Of a stretch of 64,000 bases of DNA, positions 19,232 through 28,611 are shown one piece after another. The notes below the pieces were generated by a model. That model was not told the DNA's origin. It was given only the letters and a program-made list of their open reading frames with translations, and did no database searches. Source of the DNA: Actinomyces dentalis DSM 19115 (GTDB lineage: Bacteria; Actinomycetota; Actinomycetes; Actinomycetales; Actinomycetaceae); contig NZ_AUBL01000001.1 in the NCBI RefSeq assembly GCF_000429225.1, forward strand, positions 1 to 64,000, in the 5' to 3' direction. Made by a program: the position numbers and the translations under genes. The first letter of the stretch is position 1; every line of letters starts with the position of its first letter.

Positions 19232-20290
19232 ATGGCCCCCGTCTACGGATCCTCGCGTCGCCCCGGTCCGTCCGGGCCCTGGTCGATACTGCGCCCCGGC
19301 CCCCGCTCGGCCCTGTCCCCCGAGCTGCTCTGGGCGCCGCTGAGCCCGTTGGACAACACCGAGCTCGCCGCGCTCATCGCCCGCGCCGAGGCGGTCGACG
19401 ACCCGCCCTACCGCACCACCGAGCAGGAGACGGCCGAGTACTTCGTCGACCCCACCTACTCGGGGGTCGCCGGGCGCGACGGCGAGGGGGTCATGCGCGC
19501 CTTCGGCCTGGTGCGCATCCGCCCCGCCGGCGAGGTCTACGCCTCGATGAGCGGGGTCGTGGACCCCCAGTGGCGCCACCGGGGCATCGGGGGGGCCCTG
19601 CTGCACTGGCAGACCGAGCGCGCCCGCCACCTCATCGGGGCGGAGCGGGCCGGGGCGGCGCCCGGCTCCGTCGCCGCCACGGCCCCCGCCCACGTGGTGA
19701 CCACCGTCCTGGAGGAGGACGAGCGCATGCAGGAGCACATGCGCGACCTGGGCTTCTCCGCGCGCCGGTGGTACCGGGAGGTGCGCCGCAGCCTGGCCGA
19801 CGCCGTCCCCGAGGTCGACATCGACGGCTTCCTGACGATCGAGCCCTGGAGCGAGGACTACGACGACGCCGCCCGGCGGGTCCACAACCAGAGCCTGGCG
19901 GGCGGCTTCGGCTCCTTCACCATGAGCCGGGAGGACTGGAACGCCGGGCGCACCTACTTCGTGCCCCAGTGGAGCTTCATCGCCGTCGACCGCTCCGGCG
20001 ACCGGGCGCGCGTGGCCGGGTACCTGCGCTCGGCCCGCTACGAGCAGGACTGGGAGGCGCTGGGCTGGCGCGAGGGGTACACGGACATGCTGGGGGTGCT
20101 CGCCGACTACGGCGGGCGCGGCGTCGCCCCGGCCCTGCTGACCGCCGCCATGCGCGCCTACCAGCGCGACGGCATGGAGTTCGCGGCGGCCGGCGTCGAC
20201 TCCGACAGCCCGACGGGCGCCGTCGACCTCTACCGCGAGCTCGGCTACGCCCCCACCCAGGGCTCCATCCTCTACGCCCTGGACGTGTGA
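19232..20290 (+). CDS. Tandem GNAT-family N-acetyltransferase
   Basis: A 352-residue protein with two acetyltransferase-like halves. The first half carries the acetyl-CoA loop QWRHRGIGGALLHW; the second has GVAPALLTAAMRAYQRDG and the closing DSDSPTGAVDLYRELGY typical of the C-terminal GNAT strand. The layout resembles mycothiol synthase-like or antibiotic acetyltransferase proteins, but the substrate cannot be told. The open frame starts at GTG 19169; ATG 19232 is preferred because AAGGAGG lies 6 bases before it and the -10 box fits a short leader. Confidence 0.85.
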   Translation: MAPVYGSSRRPGPSGPWSILRPGPRSALSPELLWAPLSPLDNTELAALIARAEAVDDPPYRTTEQETAEYFVDPTYSGVAGRDGEGVMRAFGLVRIRPAGEVYASMSGVVDPQWRHRGIGGALLHWQTERARHLIGAERAGAAPGSVAATAPAHVVTTVLEEDERMQEHMRDLGFSARRWYREVRRSLADAVPEVDIDGFLTIEPWSEDYDDAARRVHNQSLAGGFGSFTMSREDWNAGRTYFVPQWSFIAVDRSGDRARVAGYLRSARYEQDWEALGWREGYTDMLGVLADYGGRGVAPALLTAAMRAYQRDGMEFAAAGVDSDSPTGAVDLYRELGYAPTQGSILYALDV

Positions 20291-20354
20291 GGGCGCCGCC
20301 GGCCCTCACCACCACCCCGCGCCCCGTCCGCCCCCGCCGCCGGGGGACGACGCC

Positions 20355-22898
20355 TCAGCCGATGCCGGCGATGGGGGCGGCCAGCGGCGAGCCGGAGGCG
20401 TCGCGGCGCTCATCGGGCTCGGGCAGGGGCACGGCCCGCCCCTCCGACCCGACGGCGCGGGCCGGTCCGACCCCCGCCCAGGCCAGCACCAGCCGGTCCT
20501 CCCCGCGCAGGAAGCGGTGGGCGCGCACCCCGCCGGTCGCCCGGCCCTTGGCGGGGTAGCGGTCCAGGGGGGTGACCTTGACGCTGCCCGTGCCCATGCC
20601 CGGCAGGGCGTCCCCGCCGCCGGCGACGGTGACCACCACCGCCTCGGCCAGCAGGTCGGCGGGCACCGAGGCGGCGGCGATGACGCGGGCCGCCTCGTGC
20701 AGGGAGATGCCCGCCATGCCGCCCGCGGCCCGGCCCTGCGGGCGGACCCTGCCCGCCTCGAAGCGCAGCAGCCGGGCGTCACTGGTCACCAGGACGAGCA
20801 CGTCGGAGTCCGCCGCCGTCCCCGCGAAGACGACCCGATCGCCCTCCGCCAGGGAGATGACCTCCCAGGAGTCGCCGCGCCCCGGCTCATCACCGGGCCT
20901 GACCCGTTTGACCACGCCCCGCGCGGTGGCCAGCACCACGGGCGCCCCCGCCTCCGCCCCCGCGCCGATGGGCACGAGCCCGACGACGGTCTCATCGGCG
21001 GCCACGTCGACCAGGAGCCGCGCCGGCTGGCCGCCGGCCAGGGCGGGCGCCCCGTCCGCGCGCGCCACCTCGGGGGTGGCGAGCACGTCGAGGCGCACGA
21101 GGCGGCCGGCGTCGGTGACGACGCCCACCCGGGAGCGGGCGGTGGTGGCGACCTGACTGGTCAGGGCGTCATGGGGCCGGCGCGCCCCGGAGCGGGGGAC
21201 CGCCTCGGCGCCGGCCAGGCGCGCCACCAGCCCCGTCGCGGACAGCAGCACCCGGCAGGGGTCGTCGGGCACCGTCAGGGGCACGTCGGCGGCCCCGGCC
21301 ATGAGGCTCATCGCCGCCCTCACCGCCTGCGCGTCGCCCGCGCCGCCCGCCCCCGCGCCTCCGGGGGCCCCGACCCCGTGCGCGAGCGCGTCGGCCCCCG
21401 CCCCCGGGGCCGGCAGGAGCACGGTGCGCCGGGGCGTGCCGTGCTCCTCGGCCACCGCCGCCAGCTCGCGCGAGACCACCGCGCGCAGCCGGTCCTCATC
21501 GGCCAGGACCGCCTCGAGCTCGGCGATCTCGCGCGCCAGGTCCTCGCGCTCCTTCTCCAGCTCGATGACGGAGAACCTGGTCAGGCGCCGCAGCTGGAGC
21601 TCGAGGATGTAGCCGGCCTGGGGCTCGGTCAGGTCGAAGGTCCGCATGAGGCGCTCGCGCGCGGCGGCCGCGTCCTGGCTGGAGCGGATGACGGCGATGA
21701 CCCCGTCGATGTCGACGATGGCGGTGAGCAGCCCCTCGACCAGGTGGGCGCGCTCGCGGCGCTTGCCCAGGCGGAAGCGGGTGCGCCGGGTGACCACCGT
21801 CAGGCGGTGGCGCACGAAGACCTCCAGCAGCTCGCGCAGCCCCAGGGTGCGCGGCCGGCCGTCGACCAGGCACACGTTGTTGATGCCGAAGGAGTCCTCC
21901 AGGGGCGTGTGCCTGTAGAGCTGGGCCAGGACCGCCTCGGGGTTGTAGCCGTTCTTGACCCCGATGACCAGGCGGGTGCCGTGCTTGCGGTCGGTGAGGT
22001 CGGCGACGTCGGTGATGCCCTGGAGCTTCTTGGAGGCGACGGTCTCCTTGATGCGGGCGATGACCTTCTCCGGGCCCACCAGGTGGGGCAGCTCGGTGAC
22101 GACGATGCCCTTCTTGCGGGGGGTGATGTTCTCGATGCGGGCGGTGGCGCGGGTGAGGAATTTGCCCCGGCCCGTGCGGTAGGCCTCCCGGATCCCGTCC
22201 AGGCCCACGATCATGCCGCCGGCGGGCAGGTCCGGCCCGGGCACGATGGCCATGAGGTCCTCCAGGCTCGCCTCGGGGTGGGCGATGAGGTGGCGGGCGG
22301 CGGCGACGACCTCGCGGAGGTTGTGCGGCGGCATGTTCGTGGCCATGCCCACCGCGATGCCCGAGGCGCCGTTGACCAGCAGGTTGGGGAAGGCGGCGGG
22401 CAGGACGTCGGGCTCGGTGAGGGTGTAGTCGTAGTTGGGGGAGAAGTCGACGGTGTCCTCGTCGATGTCGGCCGTCAGGGACAGCGCCGGGGTCGCCAGG
22501 CGCGCCTCGGTGTAGCGGGGCGCGGCCGGCCCGTCGTCGAGGGAGCCGAAGTTGCCGTGGCCGTCGATGAGCGGCAGGCGCATGGTGAAGGGCTGGGCCA
22601 GGCGCACGAGCGCCTCGTAGATGGCGACGTCGCCGTGCGGGTGCAGGCGCCCCATGACGTCGCCGACGACGCGCGAGGACTTCACGTGGGGGCGGTCGGG
22701 GCGCAGCCCCATGCGGTCCATCTGGAACAGGATGCGGCGCTGGACGGGTTTGAGGCCGTCGCGGGCGTCGGGCAGCGCCCGGGCGTAGATGACCGAGTAG
22801 GCGTACTCCAGGAAGGAGGTGCGCATCTCCGTGGGGAGGTCCTGCTCGACGATGAGGCCGTCGGAGGGCGGAGGCGTCTGCGTGGAGGACTTGGGCAT
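20355..22898 (-). CDS. parC: DNA topoisomerase IV subunit A
   Basis: DNA breakage-reunion subunit, 847 residues. N-terminal motifs are [20 protein letters not shown], the helix-turn-helix region [20 protein letters not shown] and [11 protein letters not shown] with catalytic Tyr129. A coiled tower region follows, then a C-terminal beta-pinwheel domain with Gly/Ala-rich linkers (about 520-560). At the position equivalent to GyrA Ser83, the residue is Val91 (PHGDV), while the acidic partner Glu95 is kept. The ATG start at 22898 follows GACAAT by 6 bases; the open frame upstream reaches into the next gene's promoter and is not used. Confidence 0.92.
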   Translation of the reverse strand: MPKSSTQTPPPSDGLIVEQDLPTEMRTSFLEYAYSVIYARALPDARDGLKPVQRRILFQMDRMGLRPDRPHVKSSRVVGDVMGRLHPHGDVAIYEALVRLAQPFTMRLPLIDGHGNFGSLDDGPAAPRYTEARLATPALSLTADIDEDTVDFSPNYDYTLTEPDVLPAAFPNLLVNGASGIAVGMATNMPPHNLREVVAAARHLIAHPEASLEDLMAIVPGPDLPAGGMIVGLDGIREAYRTGRGKFLTRATARIENITPRKKGIVVTELPHLVGPEKVIARIKETVASKKLQGITDVADLTDRKHGTRLVIGVKNGYNPEAVLAQLYRHTPLEDSFGINNVCLVDGRPRTLGLRELLEVFVRHRLTVVTRRTRFRLGKRRERAHLVEGLLTAIVDIDGVIAVIRSSQDAAAARERLMRTFDLTEPQAGYILELQLRRLTRFSVIELEKEREDLAREIAELEAVLADEDRLRAVVSRELAAVAEEHGTPRRTVLLPAPGAGADALAHGVGAPGGAGAGGAGDAQAVRAAMSLMAGAADVPLTVPDDPCRVLLSATGLVARLAGAEAVPRSGARRPHDALTSQVATTARSRVGVVTDAGRLVRLDVLATPEVARADGAPALAGGQPARLLVDVAADETVVGLVPIGAGAEAGAPVVLATARGVVKRVRPGDEPGRGDSWEVISLAEGDRVVFAGTAADSDVLVLVTSDARLLRFEAGRVRPQGRAAGGMAGISLHEAARVIAAASVPADLLAEAVVVTVAGGGDALPGMGTGSVKVTPLDRYPAKGRATGGVRAHRFLRGEDRLVLAWAGVGPARAVGSEGRAVPLPEPDERRDASGSPLAAPIAGIG

Positions 22899-22904
22899 GC
22901 GGGC

Positions 22905-22910
22905 ATTGTC
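22905..22910 (-). promoter_or_regulatory. -10 box of parC
   Basis: GACAAT on the minus strand, 6 bases before ATG. Confidence 0.35.
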
Positions 22911-22971
22911 GCGGTTGGCGGCGCCGGGGCGCGAGTCGACACCCGGGGGTGAGCGGGACGACGGCGGGTGG

Positions 22972-22977
22972 CATGAT
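22972..22977 (+). promoter_or_regulatory. -10 box of the DUF5998 gene
   Basis: CATGAT, then 6 bases, then ATG 22984. The same hexamer and spacing precede the acetyltransferase gene at 57581 on the minus strand. Confidence 0.35.
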
Positions 22978-22983
22978 CGGCCC

Positions 22984-23616
22984 ATGAGCAGTCGGACGCC
23001 GCCCCCGCCCCGCCCGGTTCCGGCCGGGTCCGCCGATGAGCCCGCCGCCGGGTCCGTCGCGGCGGCCCTGGGCGAGGACGTGGCCCGCGCCGGCTACTAC
23101 CCCGAGCTCGTCGCGGGCTGCCTGGAGGTGGCCCTGGCGGGCGAGGAGCCGGTGGCGCACCTGGTCCAGGCGGAAACGAGCTTCGCCGACGCCGTCCACC
23201 GGCACCTGACCGTCCTGGCCCTGACCCCCGGCCGCCTCATCATCGTCCACGTCGACGACGCCGCCCTGGAGGACGGGGTGCCCGGGGCGGTGGCCACGAG
23301 CGAGGCCGTGCCGGTGCGGCGCATCTCCTCCCTCGCGCTGAGCCGGGGGGTGGCCCGGCCCGCCGCGGGCGGGGGGCGCCTGGTGGAGATGACCATCGCC
23401 ATCTCCTGGGGGGCGGTGCGCCGCCTGGACCTGGAGCCCGCCTCCTGCCCCGACCCCGCCTGCCAGGCGGATCACGGCCTGACGGGAACCTCGGTGCCCG
23501 ACGACATCGTGGTGCGCGTGGCCGCGGGGGTCGAGGGCGATGAGGCCCTGGGGCGGGCCGAGGCCTTCGCCCGGGCCCTGTCGCGGGCCACGGCCCGCTC
23601 GGCGGTGGACGCGTGA
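22984..23616 (+). CDS. DUF5998 family protein
   Basis: A 210-residue soluble protein recognised as the actinobacterial DUF5998 family. It starts with a Pro-rich stretch, then VARAGYYPELVAGCLEVALAGEEPVAHLVQ, followed by a beta-rich core and the motif SWGAVRRLDLEPASCPDPACQADHG with two cysteines. No catalytic site is known. It overlaps the next gene by 4 bases (GTGA), so it is co-translated with a phosphodiesterase-like protein; this pairing is common in actinobacteria and suggests a joint but unknown role. Confidence 0.82.
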   Translation: MSSRTPPPPRPVPAGSADEPAAGSVAAALGEDVARAGYYPELVAGCLEVALAGEEPVAHLVQAETSFADAVHRHLTVLALTPGRLIIVHVDDAALEDGVPGAVATSEAVPVRRISSLALSRGVARPAAGGGRLVEMTIAISWGAVRRLDLEPASCPDPACQADHGLTGTSVPDDIVVRVAAGVEGDEALGRAEAFARALSRATARSAVDA

Positions 23617-24941
23617 GCCCGGCCGGCCCGCCCGAGCCCGCGCCGCCGCGGCCGGACCCGGCCGCCCCTCCCGAGCTGAGGCTGGTCCTGGGCGCCGCCG
23701 CCGCGGGGGCGGGCCTGGCCCTGGCGCCGGCGGGGGACCCGGACGTGCTCGACGACGCCGGTGCGCGTCAGACGGCCGCCGCCTGGGGGCTGCTGGAGGG
23801 ATCCGGCCGGGATCCGCGGCGCGGGGGCGGGGTCGTCGTCGTCCTCGTCGACGGCCTGGGCCTGGAGCTGCTGCGCGAGCGGCGGGGCCACGCGCCCACG
23901 CTGCGCTCCTGGCTGGCGGAGGCGGATGGCGGGTCCGGGCCGGGCCCGCGGGCTCTCACCTGCCTGCCCACGACGACGGCCTCGGCCCTGACGACGCTGG
24001 GCACCGGCGCCGTCCCGGGCGTGACGGGCGTCGTCGGCTACAGCGTCCTGACGCCCCGGATCGACCGCGCCCGGCTCGTGTCCGGCCCGCCCGGCCCCTC
24101 CCGCGTCCTGTGCCTGATCACCTGGGAGGGCGGCGACGCCCCCGACCCGGCCGTCTGGCAGGACGTGCCCACGATCTTCGAGCGCCTGCGGCGGCCCGAC
24201 GGGCCCGGCGCCGGGCCCGTCGATTCGGCGGGGGCTCCCGCGCCGCCGGCGGTGACGATCGGACCGGCCCGCTTCGCCGGCTCGGGCCTGACCCGCGCCG
24301 CCCTGCGCGGCTGCCCCCACCTGGGCGCCGACCGCATGGAGGCCCGCCCCGCCCTGGCGGCGGGGGCCCTGCGCCGCGGCACCCCCCTGGTCTACCTCTA
24401 CGTCGGCGAGCTCGACCGCGCCGGGCACCTCCACGGCTGGCGCTCGGCGCAGTGGCTGGACCAGCTGGAGCGGCTGGACGCGGTCGCGGCGGACCTGGCC
24501 CGCCGGGTCCCCGCCGGGACCCGGATCGTCCTGACGGCGGACCACGGCATGGTCGACACCGACGCGGACCGGCGCGTGGACGTCACCGCCCACCCCGACC
24601 TGGCCCGCGACGTCGTCGCCGTGGCGGGCGAGCCCCGCTTCACCCAGCTCTACGTGCCCGGCTCCGACCCGGAGATCGCCGCGCGGGTGGCCGGGCGGTG
24701 GCGCGACCTGCTGGGGGAGCGGGCCGCGTGGGTGGGCACCCGCGACGAGGCCCCCGCCGGCCTGGGGCCGCTGGGGCCGCGGGCGCGCGGCGTCCTGGGG
24801 GACGTCCTGGTCGCGATGGACGGGAACTGGGTCGTGGTGGACCCGCGGGTCCACAGCCCCTCGGCGATCGCCATGCCCGGCGTCCACGGCTCGGTCACGA
24901 CGGCGGAGAGGGACGTGCCCCTGCTCCTGGCCCTGGCCTGA
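23613..24941 (+). CDS. Alkaline phosphatase superfamily protein (nucleotide pyrophosphatase/phosphodiesterase type)
   Basis: A 442-residue metal-dependent hydrolase. The metal site and nucleophile are visible: VVLVDGLGLELL (first Asp), CLPTTTASALTTLGTG (Thr nucleophile), YLYVGELDRAGHLHGW (Asp and His) and LTADHGMVD (Asp-His). The C-terminal MPGVHGSVTTAERDVPLLLA carries the last His. There is no signal peptide, so the protein is probably cytosolic. The substrate is unknown; phosphodiester or pyrophosphate bonds are typical. It overlaps DUF5998 upstream and ends close to the convergent sepH. Confidence 0.88.
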   Translation: MSPAGPPEPAPPRPDPAAPPELRLVLGAAAAGAGLALAPAGDPDVLDDAGARQTAAAWGLLEGSGRDPRRGGGVVVVLVDGLGLELLRERRGHAPTLRSWLAEADGGSGPGPRALTCLPTTTASALTTLGTGAVPGVTGVVGYSVLTPRIDRARLVSGPPGPSRVLCLITWEGGDAPDPAVWQDVPTIFERLRRPDGPGAGPVDSAGAPAPPAVTIGPARFAGSGLTRAALRGCPHLGADRMEARPALAAGALRRGTPLVYLYVGELDRAGHLHGWRSAQWLDQLERLDAVAADLARRVPAGTRIVLTADHGMVDTDADRRVDVTAHPDLARDVVAVAGEPRFTQLYVPGSDPEIAARVAGRWRDLLGERAAWVGTRDEAPAGLGPLGPRARGVLGDVLVAMDGNWVVVDPRVHSPSAIAMPGVHGSVTTAERDVPLLLALA

Positions 24942-24982
24942 GGCCGGCTGGCCGCACCCGGTTCCGGTCCGCGGCGCGCCCC

Positions 24983-26122
24983 TCACTCGGGCCGGGCGCC
25001 GAAGACGATCTCGTCCCAGGTGGGCACGGGGCGGCGCCGGTGCCGCCGGGGCGGGAGCTCGGAGACGGTGGGGGTCTGGGACGTGCGCGCCGGCGCCTCG
25101 GGGTCGGGGTTCTCGGCGCCGGGGGGCGCCGCCTGCGCGTCGGCGTCGGTCGCCGGCGCGGGGGAGGGGGCCGACGGCGCGGAGGCGACGGCGCGGCCCC
25201 GGCGGGCCCCCACGGGGCGCACGAAGGCGCGCCTGCGCTCGGACATGGACACCACCTGCGCCTGCCCGCGGGGGGAGGTCCTGGGCGCCGGCTCGGCGGG
25301 GGAGCCGGCCCCGGCGAGCTGCTCCAGGTCCTCGTCCTCCAGGGGGATCTCGACCTCGACGCGCCGGCCGCGGTTGGAGGCCAGGTCGGCCAGCAGGGCG
25401 TCGGTGGAGGAGTCCTCCATGAGCGCGCGCCCGGGGTCGTCGGGGTCGTCGGCGTCGTCGGCGTCGCCCTCGCCGGGCGGCGGGGCGAGGTGCCGGGGCC
25501 CGGCGGAGGCGGTGCGCGCCTCGGAGTCCTGGTCGAAGACCTCCGGCAGGCGCTGACCAGCGGCCTCGGTCAGCCACCGCGACTCGTCGTCGAGGGCGCT
25601 GACCGAGCGCGCCGCGAGGTCCAGCACCCAGCTGGCGTGCTTCTCCTCGGCGCCCTGGACGAAGGTCAGGTTCACCTGCCAGGGGTCGCGCCCCTCGCGC
25701 GAGGCGTCCCAGGCCAGGCTGGAGGGCTCGACGCCGCGGGTGGCCAGGCGGTCGATGACGAGCTCGCCCAGCACCGGGGAGTCCTTCTCCCAGCCGATGC
25801 GGCAGGCCTGGGCCTGCTCCACCGCCCAGCGGCGCTCGGCCAGGACGGGGCCCTCGAAGCGCCGGACGTGGTTGACGTCCATGCCCGTGGACTGGGCGAC
25901 CTCCTCGGCGCTGGCCCCGGCGCGCATGAGCGACTGCAGGGCCCGGGGCCGCAGATTGCCGTTGGAGGAGGGGACGTCGGGCGCGGGGGAGAGGGCGGCG
26001 GGCCCGGCCCGGCGCACCGCGGCGCGCAGGGCGTCGTCGACGATGATGCTGTACCGCTGGCCGTCCTGGTCCGTCATGACGATGCGGTCGCCGTTGCCCC
26101 CCAGCAGTTCGAGCTCGATCAT
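24983..26122 (-). CDS. sepH: Septation protein SepH
   Basis: Cell-division protein that in Streptomyces and mycobacteria stimulates FtsZ assembly, 379 residues. The N-terminal DUF3071 domain starts MIELELLGGNGDRIVMTDQDG and ends with a helix-turn-helix-like segment, LMRAGASAEEVAQSTGMDVN. The rest is a long disordered tail rich in Pro, Ala, Glu and Arg, ending with PTWDEIVFGARPE, a conserved tail motif of the family. The start ATG has AAGGAGG 9 bases upstream. It is divergent from the DUF4193 gene. Confidence 0.93.
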   Translation of the reverse strand: MIELELLGGNGDRIVMTDQDGQRYSIIVDDALRAAVRRAGPAALSPAPDVPSSNGNLRPRALQSLMRAGASAEEVAQSTGMDVNHVRRFEGPVLAERRWAVEQAQACRIGWEKDSPVLGELVIDRLATRGVEPSSLAWDASREGRDPWQVNLTFVQGAEEKHASWVLDLAARSVSALDDESRWLTEAAGQRLPEVFDQDSEARTASAGPRHLAPPPGEGDADDADDPDDPGRALMEDSSTDALLADLASNRGRRVEVEIPLEDEDLEQLAGAGSPAEPAPRTSPRGQAQVVSMSERRRAFVRPVGARRGRAVASAPSAPSPAPATDADAQAAPPGAENPDPEAPARTSQTPTVSELPPRRHRRRPVPTWDEIVFGARPE

Positions 26123-26229
26123 GGGGTGGGGCCTCCTTCAATCCCTGCTTCGGGCTTCAGCGTGCCACCTGCCGCGCCGCAGTCAAGGGAGGTGTCCCGG
26201 TGTGCCCATGAATCGGGTCCCGGAATCTA

Positions 26230-26258
26230 TTCACGATCGGCCCTCGTGGTGCTATTGT
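26230..26258 (+). promoter_or_regulatory. Promoter of the DUF4193 gene
   Basis: TTCACG (26230-26235), a 17-base spacer and TATTGT (26253-26258), preceded by TGC as a partial extended -10. The leader of about 110 bases before ATG 26378 contains nothing recognisable. Confidence 0.6.
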
Positions 26259-26377
26259 GCGCGTGCCCTGCTCGAAGGGACGATCCGGCAGCTCCTGTGT
26301 CCCGGGCCGCCCCCGGTGGCCGCCCCGCCGCCTGAGCGCCGCATCGACTGCCGCCGACGAGAAGAGAGTGACGAGCC

Positions 26378-26683
26378 ATGGCGACCGACTACGACGCCCC
26401 GCGTAAGAATGATGACGAGCCCGAGGCTGATTCCATCGAGGAGCTCACCGCTCGTCAGAAGGATCACTCCTCCGACGCCATCGAGGAGGACGAGAATGAG
26501 GTCGCCGAGGGCTTCGAGCTGCCCGGGGCGGACCTGTCGCGCGAGGAGCTGAGCGTGCACGTCGTGCCCCAGCTCGACGACGAGTTCACCTGCTCGGAGT
26601 GCTTCCTCGTCCACCACCGCAGCCAGCTCGCCTACATCGACGAGGCCACCGGGCTGCCGGTGTGCACCGACTGCGCCGGCTGA
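26378..26683 (+). CDS. DUF4193 family protein
   Basis: A 101-residue acidic protein found across actinobacteria. The C-terminal domain has CSECFLVHHRSQLAY and CTDCAG, two CxxC pairs that should bind zinc. The first half is acidic and probably disordered. In many actinobacteria it precedes DUF3093 or dut and DUF3710 genes; here DUF3710 follows after 82 bases. Function is not known. Confidence 0.9.
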   Translation: MATDYDAPRKNDDEPEADSIEELTARQKDHSSDAIEEDENEVAEGFELPGADLSREELSVHVVPQLDDEFTCSECFLVHHRSQLAYIDEATGLPVCTDCAG

Positions 26684-26765
26684 GCCGCGCGCCGCCGCAT
26701 CCGTCACATCCGCCATCCAGTCACGAGCGAGCCCGACCGGGCCCGTCAGCACCGAGGAGCCTGAT

Positions 26766-27455
26766 ATGGGTCTGTTCTCCCGCCGCCGCCACGACGACCC
26801 CGCGCCCGCCTTCGAGGACAGGAGCGCCCCCGCCCCCGCCGAGCCGCGGGGCACCGGCCCCTGGGACCGGGACGGGGCCCCCGAGGCGCCCCACGGCCGC
26901 GTCGACCTGGGCTCCCTGCGCGTGCCCGTCGTCGACGGGATGCAGCTGCGCCTGGAGTCCCCCCGCCCCGGGGCCGAGGCGGTCGCCGTCATCCTCGTCC
27001 TGGGCGGCTCCACCCTGGAGCTGCGCGCCTTCGCCGCCCCCCGCACGGCCGGGGTGTGGGACGAGCTGCGGGCGGACATCACCGCCGAGCTGACCCGGGC
27101 GAGGGCCAGCTGTCGGGTGCTGACGGGCCCCCACGGGCCCGAGATCCTCGCCCAGGTGCCCGTGCGCGGACCCGGCGGCCAGCCCATGAACGTCCCGGCG
27201 CGCTTCATCGGCGTCGACGGCCCCCGGTGGTTCCTGCGCGGCGTCCTCCAGGGCCGCGCCGCCACGGACGACGAGGCCGCGCGGGCCCTGCGGGAGGTGT
27301 TCGACGACGTCGTCGTCGTGCGCGACGGCCAGGCCCGCCCGCCCCGCGAGCTGCTGCCCCTGCACGCCCCCGGCGCCGTGGGCGGCCCCGAGGCCGAGGA
27401 CCTGCCGGGGCTGGAGCCGCTGACGCCCGGGCCGACGATCTCCGAGATCCGATGA
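26766..27455 (+). CDS. DUF3710 family protein
   Basis: A 229-residue protein of the actinobacterial DUF3710 family, starting MGLFSRRRH and then acidic. The conserved core reads DLGSLRVPVVDGMQLRLE, RTAGVWDELRADI and WFLRGVLQGRAA. There is no membrane segment. It begins after GAGGAG and its stop overlaps the next start (ATGA). The order DUF3710, OB-fold protein, DUF3159, trkA pair is well conserved in actinobacteria. Role unknown. Confidence 0.9.
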   Translation: MGLFSRRRHDDPAPAFEDRSAPAPAEPRGTGPWDRDGAPEAPHGRVDLGSLRVPVVDGMQLRLESPRPGAEAVAVILVLGGSTLELRAFAAPRTAGVWDELRADITAELTRARASCRVLTGPHGPEILAQVPVRGPGGQPMNVPARFIGVDGPRWFLRGVLQGRAATDDEAARALREVFDDVVVVRDGQARPPRELLPLHAPGAVGGPEAEDLPGLEPLTPGPTISEIR

Positions 27456-27823
27456 CTCTGCGCTCCCGGCTCGCCGAGCTGCTGCACCCGCTGCGGGCCA
27501 GCCGCGAGGAGCTCGACGCCGCCGACGAGGCGCGCGGCGCGACCCGCCGGGGAACTGTTCCGATCGGGCAGATCGTGCCGCGCCACCGGGCGAGGGTGTC
27601 GGGGGTGCTGCGGGCCCTGACGTACGGGCCCGCGCAGAGCAAGCCCGTGCTGGTCGGCCAGCTCTTCGACGGCACCGGGTCGGTGGACCTGGTGTGGCTG
27701 GGGCGCCGCTCGATCGCCGGGATGCGCCCCGGCGTCCACCTGTGCGCCGAGGGCATGGTCGTCGCGGGCGATCCCCGTTCGAGCATCTACAACCCCGCCT
27801 ACGAGCTGATCGGAGACGAGTGA
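27452..27823 (+). CDS. OB-fold nucleic-acid-binding domain protein
   Basis: A 123-residue protein. Residues about 40-115 form an OB fold: IVPRHRARVSGVLRALTYG, then VLVGQLFDGTGSVDLVWLGRR, then GVHLCAEGMVV. This is the pattern of single-strand nucleic acid binding domains such as the RecG wedge. It overlaps DUF3710 by 4 bases and the DUF3159 gene by 1 base (TGATG). Confidence 0.88.
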   Translation: MTLRSRLAELLHPLRASREELDAADEARGATRRGTVPIGQIVPRHRARVSGVLRALTYGPAQSKPVLVGQLFDGTGSVDLVWLGRRSIAGMRPGVHLCAEGMVVAGDPRSSIYNPAYELIGDE

Positions 27824-28581
27824 TGAGCCCTCGCCCGCCCGCGCGCACCGGTCTGGGCGCCATCGACGCGGAGCGCTTCAACGTCGCCTCGGCCGTCGGC
27901 GGGTGGCGCGGCGTCATCGAGTCGGCCGCCCCCACCCTCGTCTTCGTCGTCGTCATGGCGGTGCGCCCCTCCGCCCTCGTGGCCGCCCTGGCGGCCTCGC
28001 TGGCGGTCAGCGGGGCGGCGCTGGCGGCCCGCCTGGCCCAGCGCCAGGGCCTGACGCAGGTGCTGGGCGGGGCCGTCCTGGCCCTGGTCAGCGCCGCCTG
28101 GGCGTGGCGCAGCGGCGAGGCCTCGAACTTCTACGCGACCGGGCTGCTCATCAACGCCGCCTGGCTCGCCGGGTGCCTGCTGTCCCTGGCGGCGGGCCGG
28201 CCGCTGGTGGGGATCCTCATGGGGCTGTGGCGCGCCGCCGCCGGCGGCGGGTCCGCCCGGCCCGACGGCGGGGCCGACGCCGATGACGCCGCCCGGCCCG
28301 AGGACGCCGCCCCCCGGTCCCGGCCCGCCGGGCGGGGCGGTCGGCGACGCGACCCGGCCCGGGCGGCGGAGCACCGCCGCCACCGGGCCGCCACCGCGGT
28401 GCTGGCGGCCATGTTCGCCCTGCGGCTGGCGGTGGAGGTGCCGCTCTACCTGGCCGGCGCCGCGGGCGTCGGCGCGCTGGGAGTCGCCCGGCTCGTGCTG
28501 GGGCTGCCGCTGTTCGCCCTGACCGCGTGGTTCGTCTGGCTGCTCGTGCGCGACCCGGCCCGCCCCGCCCGGCCGGACTGA
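27823..28581 (+). CDS. DUF3159 family membrane protein
   Basis: A 252-residue membrane protein recognised as DUF3159. Hydrophobic segments lie near residues 35-90, 105-125, 185-205 and 215-240, with a polar Arg/Asp/Pro-rich insertion (about 140-180) facing one side. SAAPTLVFVVVM near the N-terminus is typical of the family. It is the last gene of the DUF3710 operon and is convergent with the RCK genes. No transport or enzyme activity is known. Confidence 0.87.
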   Translation: MSPRPPARTGLGAIDAERFNVASAVGGWRGVIESAAPTLVFVVVMAVRPSALVAALAASLAVSGAALAARLAQRQGLTQVLGGAVLALVSAAWAWRSGEASNFYATGLLINAAWLAGCLLSLAAGRPLVGILMGLWRAAAGGGSARPDGGADADDAARPEDAAPRSRPAGRGGRRRDPARAAEHRRHRAATAVLAAMFALRLAVEVPLYLAGAAGVGALGVARLVLGLPLFALTAWFVWLLVRDPARPARPD

Positions 28582-28611
28582 TCGGCCGGACCGGTCGGCC
28601 CGGGCGGGGCC

